64,000 nucleotides of DNA, taken from assembly GCF_030063445.1 (NCBI RefSeq), contig NZ_JASITD010000012.1, positions 62,001 to 126,000 on the forward strand. Reading direction: 5' to 3'. The first letter of the stretch is position 1; the number at the start of each line of letters is the position of its first letter. A program made the translations under genes and the position numbers. This document shows positions 16,006 through 24,308 of this stretch, one piece after another. Source of the stretch: Hymenobacter sp. H14-R3. GTDB taxonomy: Bacteria; Bacteroidota; Bacteroidia; Cytophagales; Hymenobacteraceae. The notes under the pieces were generated by a model. That model was not told the DNA's origin. It did no database searches and was given only the letters and a program-made list of their open reading frames with translations.

Positions 16006-17871
16006 TTACATCGTGTATTTCCGGCCCTTGTTCTGCGCCTTCAAATACCCCATCAGCGGCTCAAAATAAGCGACCATGGCGCGGGCCGAGAGGTCTTCGC
16101 CGGTTTTTTCCTTGAGCACGGTGCGCCAGTCGCGGCTGCTGCCGGGACGCATGATGCCCTGCAGAAACTGGCCGACTTCCTGGCTGCCGTAGTAGTTGGT
16201 GGCGTGGGGGTCCTGGTGCAGGATGTTGCGGGCGATGTGGTCGTGCAGCTGAAACAGGATGATGTAGCTCAGCGCGTAGTCGTAGTACTGCGCGGGGTCG
16301 TCGTTGATGTGGGTTTTGGTGGCGGGGTCGAGGTAGTTTTCGCCGCGCGCGGTGGGCGGCACCATGCCCTGGTACTGCTTGCAGAGGGCCCACCACTTGG
16401 CGTTGAGCTGGTCGGCGGGCAGGTTTTCGGCATAAAAGGCGTTTTCCCACTCGCTCATCACGCCCGAGGCGAAGGGGATAAATGGCACGTATTGCAGCGC
16501 TTCCTTCAGCAATTGCTGGGTCTGGTCGGTTTTGGTTTGGGCATCAATCAGCCCCAGGCCCACCAGAAAGGGCTTTTGCTGGGCGGCCAGGCCCATCATG
16601 CTGCCCAGCGCCTCGTGGTAGGCGCGGTTGGCCCCCTGGCGCAGCAGCGGCGGCACGTCGGGGTTGGTGTAGGTGAGGTAGTAGTAGATGTGGCCCAGCT
16701 CGTGGTGGGTGGTTTCGTACCACTCGGTGTTGGGCTCCACGCTCATCAGGCTGCGCACATCCTGGCCCAAGTCCATGTGCCAGGCCGAGGCGTGGTTATT
16801 TTTCTTGTAGCTGGCCCCGGCGGGCAGCGGGTAGAGGCTGCTTTTCTCGTAAAAGCTGGCCGGCAGCGCCGGAAAGCCCAGGCTTTGGTAAAAGCGCTCG
16901 GCCTGCTTCACGGGCCACGCGGGGCCTTTTTTGGCCAAGGCCGCGTCGAGGTTAATGCCTTTTACGGTTACCAGGCTGCCCCAGTCCTGGCCCCAGCGGT
17001 TGGGCAGCCAGGAGGCGGGCAGGTAATCGGGCACCTGCTGGGCGTGGTATTTTTTGGCCAGCTCGTAGCGGGCGTAGGTGTGCAGCTCGCGGTAGAGGGG
17101 GCGCAGCTCGGTGTTGAGCTGGCGCACCAGCGTCATCATTTCCTCGCGCGTAAGGCCGTAGTCACTAGCCTGATACGAGAAGAAATCGGGGTAGCCCAGG
17201 GCCTGCACGGTCTGGTTGCGCAGGTCGCGCAGATTCAGCAGGCCGGGCTTGAGGGTGGGGCCGATTTCCTTGCTGGCCTCCCACAGCTGCTGGCGCTTGC
17301 GCGGGTTGGTTTCGGTGCGCAGTAGCCCGTCTATATCGTTGGTGGTCACGCGCTTGCCCGCGTATTTATAGTCGAAGCCATAGAGCTTTTCGGTTTGGGC
17401 GGCCTCGGCCTTGATGCGGCGCTTCACCAGGTCGGCCACGGTTTGGGGCGAGTTGGCGGCGTTGTAGAGGGCCGTTTCGAGCTGCTTGGTTTGCAGCGGG
17501 GTAAGCTGGTCCTTCTGGGCTAATAATTCTCTTATTTTCTGAATGTTGGCCGAGCTGCCGGCGAAGGCCGCCATGCGCTCGTTGGCGCGGGCGGTGCGGC
17601 CGGCATTGGTGGTATCGCCGGGCACGATGTGGGTATTGCTGGTCCACTCGGCCTCGCTCGACTGCGTGTAAAGACGCACATAGTCAGCGGTATAGCTCGC
17701 CAGGAAGGCATCGGCCTGGGCGCGGTAGTCGGGTGGGGCGGGGGCGGCCGCGGCGGCGGCGGGCGGGCTGGTGGCCACCGGTACGTTGGCGGTGGGGGCG
17801 CAGCCGGCCAGCAGCGCGGCCAGCAGCGGCCAGGGCCGGGCAAAACGAAATTTGGAATAGTGCGTTTTCAT
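16006..17871 (-). CDS. M2 family (ACE-like) peptidyl-dipeptidase, lipoprotein
   Basis: This is a zinc dipeptidyl carboxypeptidase, removing dipeptides from peptide C-termini in the envelope. The 621-residue protein has a lipobox (LLAGC, Cys24) followed by an Ala/Pro linker. The zinc site is HELGH at 390-394 plus Glu420 in AYHEALG, and the helical fold is typical of M2 enzymes (FFSYQASDYGL, MVAYFEPL). The minus-strand sequence TACTTTCG ends 4 nt before the ATG, suggesting a near-leaderless transcript. It probably forms an operon with the downstream esterase. Confidence 0.92.
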   Translation of the reverse strand: MKTHYSKFRFARPWPLLAALLAGCAPTANVPVATSPPAAAAAAPAPPDYRAQADAFLASYTADYVRLYTQSSEAEWTSNTHIVPGDTTNAGRTARANERMAAFAGSSANIQKIRELLAQKDQLTPLQTKQLETALYNAANSPQTVADLVKRRIKAEAAQTEKLYGFDYKYAGKRVTTNDIDGLLRTETNPRKRQQLWEASKEIGPTLKPGLLNLRDLRNQTVQALGYPDFFSYQASDYGLTREEMMTLVRQLNTELRPLYRELHTYARYELAKKYHAQQVPDYLPASWLPNRWGQDWGSLVTVKGINLDAALAKKGPAWPVKQAERFYQSLGFPALPASFYEKSSLYPLPAGASYKKNNHASAWHMDLGQDVRSLMSVEPNTEWYETTHHELGHIYYYLTYTNPDVPPLLRQGANRAYHEALGSMMGLAAQQKPFLVGLGLIDAQTKTDQTQQLLKEALQYVPFIPFASGVMSEWENAFYAENLPADQLNAKWWALCKQYQGMVPPTARGENYLDPATKTHINDDPAQYYDYALSYIILFQLHDHIARNILHQDPHATNYYGSQEVGQFLQGIMRPGSSRDWRTVLKEKTGEDLSARAMVAYFEPLMGYLKAQNKGRKYTM

Positions 17872-17954
17872 ACACGAAAGTAGGTGAGCTGTGCCGCGAG
17901 CACTCGCCTGCCTGGGTACTATTGCCCCGCACCTTGTTCGCGGAACTGACTCTT

Positions 17955-18920
17955 ATGCAAAAAAACACCCTTTTACTCGCCCTTGGTTTGTTGAGCTTAA
18001 CTGCCACTACCCACCTGCGCGCCCAGACGGCGCCGGGTGCTACGACGGCCGCCGGCACCGCCGCGCCCGTGCTGCCGCTCTACACCGGCTCCATCCCCGA
18101 TTCCAAGCCCAGCCAGGTGCGGGAAACCAGCGAGGCCAGCAACGGCCACCCGAGTATTGCCAACGTGGTGCAGCCCACCCTCACGGTTTTCGTGCCCGAC
18201 CGCGCCAAGGCCAATGGCACGTCGGTGGTTATTTGCCCCGGTGGGGGCTATTCGCGGCTGGCCATTGGCCACGAGGGCTACGACGTGGCCAAGCGCCTCA
18301 ACGAGCTGGGCGTGACGGCCTTCGTGCTGAAATATCGCCTGCCCAACGGCCAGAGCCAGCCCGATAAAACCATTGCCCCGCTGCTCGATGCGCAGCAGGC
18401 CCTGCGCATGGTGCGCCAACTGGCCCCCAAGTACAACCTCAACCCCGAGCGCATTGGGATGATGGGCTTCTCGGCGGGTGGCCACCTGGCTGCCACGGCG
18501 GGCACGCACTTTGCCCAGCCCGTGGGCGACAACCCCGGCCCGGCTTCGGTGCGGCCGGCCTTTCTGGTGCTGCTCTACCCCGTTATTAGCTTCAGCGACA
18601 GCCTCATGCACAAGGGCTCGCGCGATAACCTGCTGAGCGCCACGCCCACGCCCGACCAGGTGCGCCAGTACTCGGCCGAGATGCAGGTGACGGCCCAAAC
18701 GCCGCCCACCTTCCTGGTGCACGCCGAGGACGACCCCGCCGTGCCCGTGCAAAACAGCCTCGTGTTCTACCAGGCGCTGAGCCACCACAAGGTGCCCGCC
18801 GAAATGCACCTCTACCCCAAAGGCGGCCACGGCTTTGGCCTGAATAATACCACCACAAAAGACCAGTGGATAGACCGCCTCCAAAACTGGCTGGATGCCA
18901 ACGGCTGGCTCACGAAGTAA
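17955..18920 (+). CDS. Secreted alpha/beta hydrolase (acetyl-esterase / BD-FAE-like)
   Basis: A 321-residue protein with signal peptide (start ATG 17955, MQKNTLLLALGLL). The oxyanion-hole loop CPGGGYS is near 94-100, the nucleophile is Ser173 in GFSAGG, the acid is about Asp260 (EDDPAVPV) and the His is 292 (GGHGFGL). This layout is that of the hormone-sensitive-lipase-like and bifunctional acetylxylan/feruloyl esterases common in Bacteroidota. A role in removing acetyl groups from plant polysaccharides is an inference. It is divergent from the M2 peptidase gene. Confidence 0.88.
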   Translation: MQKNTLLLALGLLSLTATTHLRAQTAPGATTAAGTAAPVLPLYTGSIPDSKPSQVRETSEASNGHPSIANVVQPTLTVFVPDRAKANGTSVVICPGGGYSRLAIGHEGYDVAKRLNELGVTAFVLKYRLPNGQSQPDKTIAPLLDAQQALRMVRQLAPKYNLNPERIGMMGFSAGGHLAATAGTHFAQPVGDNPGPASVRPAFLVLLYPVISFSDSLMHKGSRDNLLSATPTPDQVRQYSAEMQVTAQTPPTFLVHAEDDPAVPVQNSLVFYQALSHHKVPAEMHLYPKGGHGFGLNNTTTKDQWIDRLQNWLDANGWLTK

Positions 18921-18968
18921 GGAATAGTGAAGTAAGGAGCCAGGAACAGTTGACTCCTTAGCTGTTAC

Positions 18969-19040
18969 AGTACTTACGCAGAAAAAGGCTGTCATTGCTT
19001 CGCGTTGCTTGCAATGACAGCCTTTTTCTGCGTAAGTACT
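18969..19040. repeat. 30-bp perfect inverted repeat
   Basis: Arms 18969-18998 and 19011-19040 start AGTACTTACGCAGAAAAAGG and end GTCATTGC; all 30 bp pair exactly around a 12-nt loop, TTCGCGTTGCTT. It lies between the hydrolase and peroxiredoxin genes, both on the plus strand, 30 nt before the peroxiredoxin ATG. Read as RNA it would fold very stably in the leader of the peroxiredoxin message. Confidence 0.92.
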
Positions 19041-19069
19041 ATATTCATTACCAACTTCTTCTTGAGATT

Positions 19070-19525
19070 ATGCTTCAGCTCGGCGATACTGCCCCCGATT
19101 TTACCCTGCCCACCGATAAGGGCGACAGCTTTCACCTGGCCGACCAGCGCGGCCAGCCGGTGGTGCTCTACTTCTACCCCAAGGACGACACGCCCGGCTG
19201 CACGGCCGAGGCCTGCGCCTTCCGCGACCAGTACGCCGATTTCCTCGACCTGGGCGCGGTCGTGGTGGGCGTGAGCTCCGATAGCGAGGCCTCGCACCAG
19301 AAGTTCAGCCAGAAGCACCGGCTGCCGTTTCCGCTGCTGGCCGATGGCGGCGGGCAACTGCGCAAAGCCTACGAGGTGCCCCGCGCCTTGCTGGGTTTGC
19401 TGCCCGGCCGCGTCACGTTTGTGATTGACAAGGACGGTAAAATCGCCTATATCTTCAACTCGCTGAGCGGCGCTACCGACCACGTGCGCAAGACCAAAGA
19501 GGTGCTGCGCGGGTTGGCTAACTAG
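19070..19525 (+). CDS. bcp: Thioredoxin-dependent peroxiredoxin, BCP/PrxQ type
   Basis: Reduces hydrogen peroxide and organic hydroperoxides at the expense of thioredoxin. The 151-residue protein starts at ATG 19070 (MLQLGDTAPDFTLPTDKG); an upstream open frame runs through the palindrome and is not coding. The peroxidatic Cys44 and resolving Cys49 lie in the PrxQ motif PGCTAEAC. It is followed by the SemiSWEET gene 42 nt later on the same strand. Confidence 0.94.
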   Translation: MLQLGDTAPDFTLPTDKGDSFHLADQRGQPVVLYFYPKDDTPGCTAEACAFRDQYADFLDLGAVVVGVSSDSEASHQKFSQKHRLPFPLLADGGGQLRKAYEVPRALLGLLPGRVTFVIDKDGKIAYIFNSLSGATDHVRKTKEVLRGLAN

Positions 19526-19567
19526 CCAGCGTAGTACCCGCTGGCCCGTTTGGCGTATCAGGCAGGT

Positions 19568-19876
19568 ATGAATCCTTCTGCTAGTATCCTCAGCACTATT
19601 GGGCTGGTAGCCGCTGTGCTATCAGCCCTTACGTTTTTACCGCAGGTGGTGCACACCTGGCAAACGCGCTCGGCCAATGGCCTGAGCGGGCCGATGCTGG
19701 CCATTGGGGCGAGCAGTATGATACTGTGGCTGGTTTACGGACTGTATGAGCACAACCTGCCCATTTTGCTAGGCAACGCGGTAAACCTGCTTTTTACGCT
19801 GCTGCTCGTGTTTTTCAAGCACCACTTTCGGCGGCTGGGCGAGCCTGCCAAGCCGCTGCCCGCCCCGCGGGCCTAA
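19568..19876 (+). CDS. SemiSWEET-type sugar transporter (PQ-loop)
   Basis: A 102-residue three-helix membrane protein starting at ATG 19568 (a TTG six codons earlier is possible). The PQ-loop motif LPQVVHTWQTRSANGLS is in helix 1, followed by GASSMILWLVYGLYEHNLPILLGNAVNL, the classic SemiSWEET pattern. Such proteins dimerise to make a sugar facilitator in the inner membrane. The substrate is unknown. The C-terminal tail is basic and Pro-rich. Confidence 0.9.
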   Translation: MNPSASILSTIGLVAAVLSALTFLPQVVHTWQTRSANGLSGPMLAIGASSMILWLVYGLYEHNLPILLGNAVNLLFTLLLVFFKHHFRRLGEPAKPLPAPRA

Positions 19877-19991
19877 CTTTGAAGCCGTTTCAGCCGCCCG
19901 TGCCCGCGTGGAAGCCAAGCCGGCCCCGGCCGATTTTGGTGCCCGATGCGAGTTGCTTAGGGCCGCCAAAACCGTTTAAACTTCCTTCCGC

Positions 19992-20606
19992 ATGCGTAAC
20001 CGCATTAGCCAGATGCTCGATTCTGCCGCCGTTTTTCGTTTTCACCGGCAGCGCATCCGCGAGTACGGGGCCGGCAGCCCCGGCGCGCTGGGTTGGAACC
20101 CAGTGGGCCAGCAAATCCGGTTCAAGACCCTGGCACAGATTGGCGATTTATCGCACTGCTCGGTGCTCGATGTGGGCTGCGGCTACGCCGACCTGTATCC
20201 GTTTCTAAAACAGCGCTTTACCGAAGTGCAGTACCAGGGCATCGAGCACATGCCGGAGCTGCTGGAAGTGGCCAAGGCCCGCTACGCGGACGCCGCGGGC
20301 ATCACCTTGCAGCTGGGCGATTTCTTGAAAGTGCCGCTGCCCCTCAGCGACTACGTGCTGGCCAGCGGCGCGCTCAGCTACCGCAACCGCGACCCGCACT
20401 TTGTGCCCCAAGCCATTGAGCGCCTGTATGGTAGCTGCCGGCGGGCGCTGGGCTTCAACCTGCTCGACTGGGCCCCCGCGGGCGGCGGCCCCCTGGCCGC
20501 CTTCGACCCGGCCGAAATCGTGGCCTTCTGCGAAACGCTCTCCCCCAACGTGGTGCTGCTGAACGACTACTGGAAAGGCGATTTCACGGTGCTTATGTAC
20601 CGCTAA
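19992..20606 (+). CDS. Class I SAM-dependent methyltransferase
   Basis: A 204-residue cytoplasmic protein with the Rossmann methyltransferase motif I VLDVGCGYADLYPFL (about residues 58-72), an acidic residue at the end of strand 2 (YQGIEHMPELLEVA) and a motif-III-like YVLASGALSYR. The substrate cannot be read from the sequence. It is downstream of the SemiSWEET gene and converges with the MutS-like gene. Start ATG 19992 (MRNRISQML) is the only good candidate. Confidence 0.85.
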   Translation: MRNRISQMLDSAAVFRFHRQRIREYGAGSPGALGWNPVGQQIRFKTLAQIGDLSHCSVLDVGCGYADLYPFLKQRFTEVQYQGIEHMPELLEVAKARYADAAGITLQLGDFLKVPLPLSDYVLASGALSYRNRDPHFVPQAIERLYGSCRRALGFNLLDWAPAGGGPLAAFDPAEIVAFCETLSPNVVLLNDYWKGDFTVLMYR

Positions 20607-20755
20607 CGGGCCGCGTGGGCCGGCGCGGCTGGCTGGGGTGTGGTACGTGGGCTTGGTTTACGTGTTGTAAACCACCGTTTCTAGTACGTAAAAAGCAGCT
20701 TCTAATGCAAGCTACTGTCGCAGTAATGAGTTCTTTAGCCTACTAAGTTCTCTTT

Positions 20756-22381
20756 TCATCTGGGCGAATCAGCCAAAAAACTGAGTTCTTCTTGCGTGGT
20801 CAGTTGCGCGCTGCCTGGTTGCGTTCGGGTAGCCAGCGAGGCACTGAGTGCCTGCGCGTCGGCGACCACTTGCGCTGGGTAGTGCAGGCGCGCCAATAAC
20901 CGAATAGCATTGCGCGTAGTCAGCGGCCCGGCTTTGAGGCGGAAGTCGAAATACCAGTCTTCCGCTGTGACCGTCTCGCAAAAGTGGTATTCGACATAGC
21001 AGGACTGTAAGAGTGCCCCCAACTCCCCGTCGTGGGTGGCCGCCACGACCCAACCGCGCGCCTGCAAGTAGGCCAGCACGGCCTTATTAGCGGCGATGCG
21101 CTCCTGCGTATTCGTGCCCTTGAACAGTTCATCTAGCAGCAGCAGGTAGCTGCCGGGGGCCGCATCGCAGGCCAGCAGCAGCTGCCGCATGGTTTCGGCT
21201 TCGACCAGGTAATAGCTCTTGCCCGTGGGCAGGCTGTCGGCCAGGGTGAGGCTGGTGAGCACCCGGCAAAAAGGGGCGCGGTAGGCGGTGGCCGGGCACG
21301 TAGCTATCGTTTGGGCCAGCAGGGCATTCACGCCCAGCGTGCGCATAAAGGTGGTTTTGCCCGCCATATTCGAGCCGGTGAGCAGTACGCCCTGCCCGGC
21401 CAGGATCAGGTCGTTGGGCACGCACCCCGGCACCAGCGGGTGGTAGGCGGCTTGCAGCCGGATGCCCTCAGCCGCCGGCCCAAAGTGGGGCACGCAGGTG
21501 GCATGGCGCTGGCGGAAGCTGGCCACGGCTAGGGCGCAATCGACGTAGCCCACGGCCTCAAAAACCGCCCGAATCGCGGGGGCGTGCTGCTGCACGGCCG
21601 CTCGGCAGCGGTTATACATTAGCACGTCGAGCAGCAGTAGCATCTTGAGTATGTTGAACACCAGTAAGGGGTCTTCTACCTGAAAGAAAGCTGCTTGCCA
21701 CATAATGGACCTCAGCCGGGCCAGGGGCGCGGCCAACTGCTGAAGTGGCCGCAGGGGCAGGGCAGCCCGCTGCAACGCCTGGCCCGCCCGCCGCAAGCGG
21801 CCCAGTTGCAGCAGCGGGCGCATACAGTTCGTAATCCGCTTGAGCTGCCAGAAGTAAAACACGCCATTGGTAAGGGCAAATGCCCCCGTCACCAACCAAA
21901 GCACGGGGAGCCAGAAACCCCCGAGCAACGTGGCCAGCAGCCCCAGCGCGAGCAGCGGCGCGAAGCGGGCACCGGGCAGCGCGGGGAGGGGCTGCCCACT
22001 AAGCAAATCGGTCAGGTAGTACGCCTCGGGGGCCGTCAGCTGGTCGAGGGCGAGCAAGGCTTGCCCGCGGGCCACGGGTTGCTGCGCCAGCAGGGCCGCG
22101 GCCGCATCAAACTCCTGTAGGGGGGCCTCGTCGGCGAGCGGGCTGCGTAACCGATGGTAGAGGCACTGCTGGCCGACCGGACTCACCGTCGCATCGAGCA
22201 GGCCAAAGAGCAAGTCGCCGTTCAGGTCCTCCCAGGTTTGGTCTGGCAGGCGGTGGTATGCGGGCTCGTGCTGCACGTGGGTGTAGTAGCGGGCCACCAA
22301 GGAGAAGTAGGGGGAGCGCACAACTGGCTGGTGCCAGGCCGCCTCCAAGCGGCGTAAGCGCGTGCGGGAAAAAGTCCACAT
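20756..22381 (-). CDS. MutS-family ATPase with membrane segment (no mismatch-recognition domain)
   Basis: A 541-residue protein starting at ATG 22381. The C-terminal third is a MutS-type ABC ATPase: Walker A TGSNMAGKTT at 335-344, Walker B LLLLDELFKG at 413-422, and GTNTQER. The N-terminal part lacks the mismatch-binding domain I of MutS1. Residues 140-180 are strongly hydrophobic and look like a pair of membrane helices between clamp-like helical parts. The ATPase probably acts at the inner membrane; the function of these short MutS relatives is not known. No mutL or endonuclease is nearby. Confidence 0.82.
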   Translation of the reverse strand: MWTFSRTRLRRLEAAWHQPVVRSPYFSLVARYYTHVQHEPAYHRLPDQTWEDLNGDLLFGLLDATVSPVGQQCLYHRLRSPLADEAPLQEFDAAAALLAQQPVARGQALLALDQLTAPEAYYLTDLLSGQPLPALPGARFAPLLALGLLATLLGGFWLPVLWLVTGAFALTNGVFYFWQLKRITNCMRPLLQLGRLRRAGQALQRAALPLRPLQQLAAPLARLRSIMWQAAFFQVEDPLLVFNILKMLLLLDVLMYNRCRAAVQQHAPAIRAVFEAVGYVDCALAVASFRQRHATCVPHFGPAAEGIRLQAAYHPLVPGCVPNDLILAGQGVLLTGSNMAGKTTFMRTLGVNALLAQTIATCPATAYRAPFCRVLTSLTLADSLPTGKSYYLVEAETMRQLLLACDAAPGSYLLLLDELFKGTNTQERIAANKAVLAYLQARGWVVAATHDGELGALLQSCYVEYHFCETVTAEDWYFDFRLKAGPLTTRNAIRLLARLHYPAQVVADAQALSASLATRTQPGSAQLTTQEELSFLADSPR

Positions 22382-22683
22382 GAGAAACAAGGGTAACTAC
22401 CAGGGCGTGGGCGGTGAGGTGGTGCCACTGGTAATTACAGGCAGCGGGAAAGGTGGCTAAAATAATGCTCGTTAGGAAAGTACCATGCTTGCTACTTCGC
22501 ACGGAGCAGCAAAATATTACACCGATTCCAAGATAGTGGTTATAACTAATCTTATGTTAAGAAATTTTTTCAGGAACGAGGAAGGAAAATAGCCTCTTCC
22601 CAAACTAATAACTGAAGGTTAATAGTCCCAAATCTCTCTCAATCCATCAGCCACTTATTCCGCACGGATACAGCGCAACGCCG
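22382..22683. other. Intergenic region without recognised gene
   Basis: These 302 nt separate the efflux operon end from the MutS-like gene start on the same strand. The middle is AT-rich (from about 22505 to 22570) and may carry the promoter of the MutS-like gene, but I found no clear -7/-33 pair, RNA gene, repeat or terminator. Confidence 0.5.
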
Positions 22684-24267
22684 CTACCGCCAGCCGCCGC
22701 CCAGCGCGTGGTAGAGGTCCGTAACGGCTTGGCGCTGTTGCAATTGGTCGTTCACGCCGTTGAGCTGGGCTTGCAGCAGGCTTTGGCGGGCGGTGAGCAC
22801 CTCGGTGTAGTTGGCGAAGCCGGCGCGCAGTAGCTCGCTGGTGTAATCGACCGATTTGTTGAGCGCTTCGAGCTGGTGGGCGCGGATGGCCATTTTTTCG
22901 CCCGCGCTCTGGTACGAAAATAGCGCGTTGGACACCTCCTGGCCGGCCACGAACATGGTTTGCTGGTAGGTGTAGAGGTACTCTTGCTGCAAGGCCTGCG
23001 AGCGGGCCAGGCGCAGGCGGTTAATCCCCTGGCTGAAAATGGGTTGCGTGAGGCCACCCACCAGGCTGGCAAAAATGGCGGTGGGCGAAAACAGCTTTTC
23101 GAGGGTGGTGCTGATGAGGCCACCATTGGCCGTGACCGTGAAACTGGGGTAGAAGTAGGTGCGCGCCGCGTTGGTCTGCTCAAACGTGGATTCGAAGGCG
23201 AATTCGGCCTGCTGCACGTCGGGGCGGTTGCGCAGCAGCTGGCCGGGCACGCCCGTGAGCAGGAGCGGGGCGGGGGCCTGGTCGGCCAGGGTGTTGCGCG
23301 CAATGGGGCCGGGCGGGCGGCCCAGCAGGGTGGCCAGCAGGTTTTCGGCCTCGCGGGTGCTGCGTTGCAGGTCGGGGATGGTGACTTCGGCGGCGTAGCG
23401 CTGGGCCTCGCTCTGCACCACGGCGGCCCCGGTTACCACGTCGCCTTCGAGCAGCAGCTTCATCACCTCCACGTCTTTGATGCGGTTTTGCACCGTTTCG
23501 CGGGTTATTTCGAGCTGCGCATCGAGGGCCAGCAGGGCGTAGTAGTTGTCGGCAATGTCGGCGATGAGCTGGGTTTGCACCACGCGCCGGTAGGCTTCGC
23601 TCTGGCGCACGGCCGCCGCGTAGGCGCGCCGGTTGCTGCGCAGCTTGCCCCACACGTCGGCCTCCCAGCTGCTGCTCAGGCCCAGCAGGTACTGGTGGGC
23701 GGCCCCGCCCGTGATGATGTTCGACTGGTCGGTGGTGCTCGTGGTGCCTCCCGTAGTAGGGCCGCCTGGGGTGGTGCCGCCGCCTGGGGTGGTGGTGCCG
23801 CCGGTAGTTCCTCCACCCGTGGTGCCGCCGCCGCCAGTCGTGCCGCCGCCGGTGGTAGTGCCGCCCGTGGTGCCCCCCGTGGTAGTGGTGCTGCCCCCCG
23901 TGCTAGTGCCCACAAATGCCCCGCCCACCCGCGAGAGCGTGGTGGTAGCCCGCCCGTTGAGGCTGGGTAAAAATGCCGCCCGGCTCTGGGTTAGCAGGGC
24001 CTGCGCCTGCGCCATGCGGGCATCGGCCACTTGCAGGTTGCGGTTGTTGGCCAGGCCCTCGGCGATGAGCTTTTGCAGCAGCGGGTCGGTGAAGAGCTGC
24101 TGCCAGGGGCGCAGGGCCAGCGTGGTCGTATCGGTGGTAGCGGCATCGCGGTAGAGGCCGGTGGTGGCCGTGTCGGGCCGGCCGTAGGGATGCATGATAC
24201 CGCAGCCGCTGGCGGCGGCCAGCAGGAGCACGGGAGCAGCGAGCCGAATTAATCTAGTGGTAATCAT
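22684..24267 (-). CDS. RND efflux outer-membrane channel (OprM/NodT family) with Gly/Thr-rich insert
   Basis: A 527-residue TolC-family lipoprotein (lipobox AASGC, Cys22), the outer-membrane exit duct of the tripartite pump encoded upstream. The two OEP repeats are recognisable (LIAEGLANNRNLQVADARM and LLTGVPGQLLRNRPDVQQAE). Between residues ~120 and 178 is a tract made almost only of Gly and Thr, inserted where the first outer-membrane beta-hairpin loop falls, so it is probably exposed on the surface. It is the last gene of the three-gene efflux operon, 41 nt after the pump gene. Confidence 0.93.
   Translation of the reverse strand: MITTRLIRLAAPVLLLAAASGCGIMHPYGRPDTATTGLYRDAATTDTTTLALRPWQQLFTDPLLQKLIAEGLANNRNLQVADARMAQAQALLTQSRAAFLPSLNGRATTTLSRVGGAFVGTSTGGSTTTTGGTTGGTTTGGGTTGGGGTTGGGTTGGTTTPGGGTTPGGPTTGGTTSTTDQSNIITGGAAHQYLLGLSSSWEADVWGKLRSNRRAYAAAVRQSEAYRRVVQTQLIADIADNYYALLALDAQLEITRETVQNRIKDVEVMKLLLEGDVVTGAAVVQSEAQRYAAEVTIPDLQRSTREAENLLATLLGRPPGPIARNTLADQAPAPLLLTGVPGQLLRNRPDVQQAEFAFESTFEQTNAARTYFYPSFTVTANGGLISTTLEKLFSPTAIFASLVGGLTQPIFSQGINRLRLARSQALQQEYLYTYQQTMFVAGQEVSNALFSYQSAGEKMAIRAHQLEALNKSVDYTSELLRAGFANYTEVLTARQSLLQAQLNGVNDQLQQRQAVTDLYHALGGGWR
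23734..23910 (-). repeat. Low-complexity Gly/Thr-coding tract inside the efflux channel gene
   Basis: About 59 codons read as runs of GG(T/C/G) and AC(N), giving GGTT, GGGTT and GGTTT peptide words. The DNA is an irregular array of GGC/ACC-like triplets with G-runs on both strands, the kind of sequence that expands and contracts by slippage in multiples of three. Confidence 0.8.
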
Positions 24268-24308
24268 TGCTGATAGATAGCATGTTGCGTACAGTTTGCG
24301 CGGCCGGG

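Noticed and set aside
16204..17325. 373-codon plus-strand frame opposite the M2 peptidase gene
   Set aside because: Pure Val/Gly/Ala/Gln composition without motifs; the minus-strand M2 peptidase has intact zinc motifs and signal peptide.
20756..22381. Part of a complete mismatch-repair system
   Set aside because: The protein lacks the mismatch-recognition domain and no mutL or endonuclease gene is near, so a repair role was not assigned.
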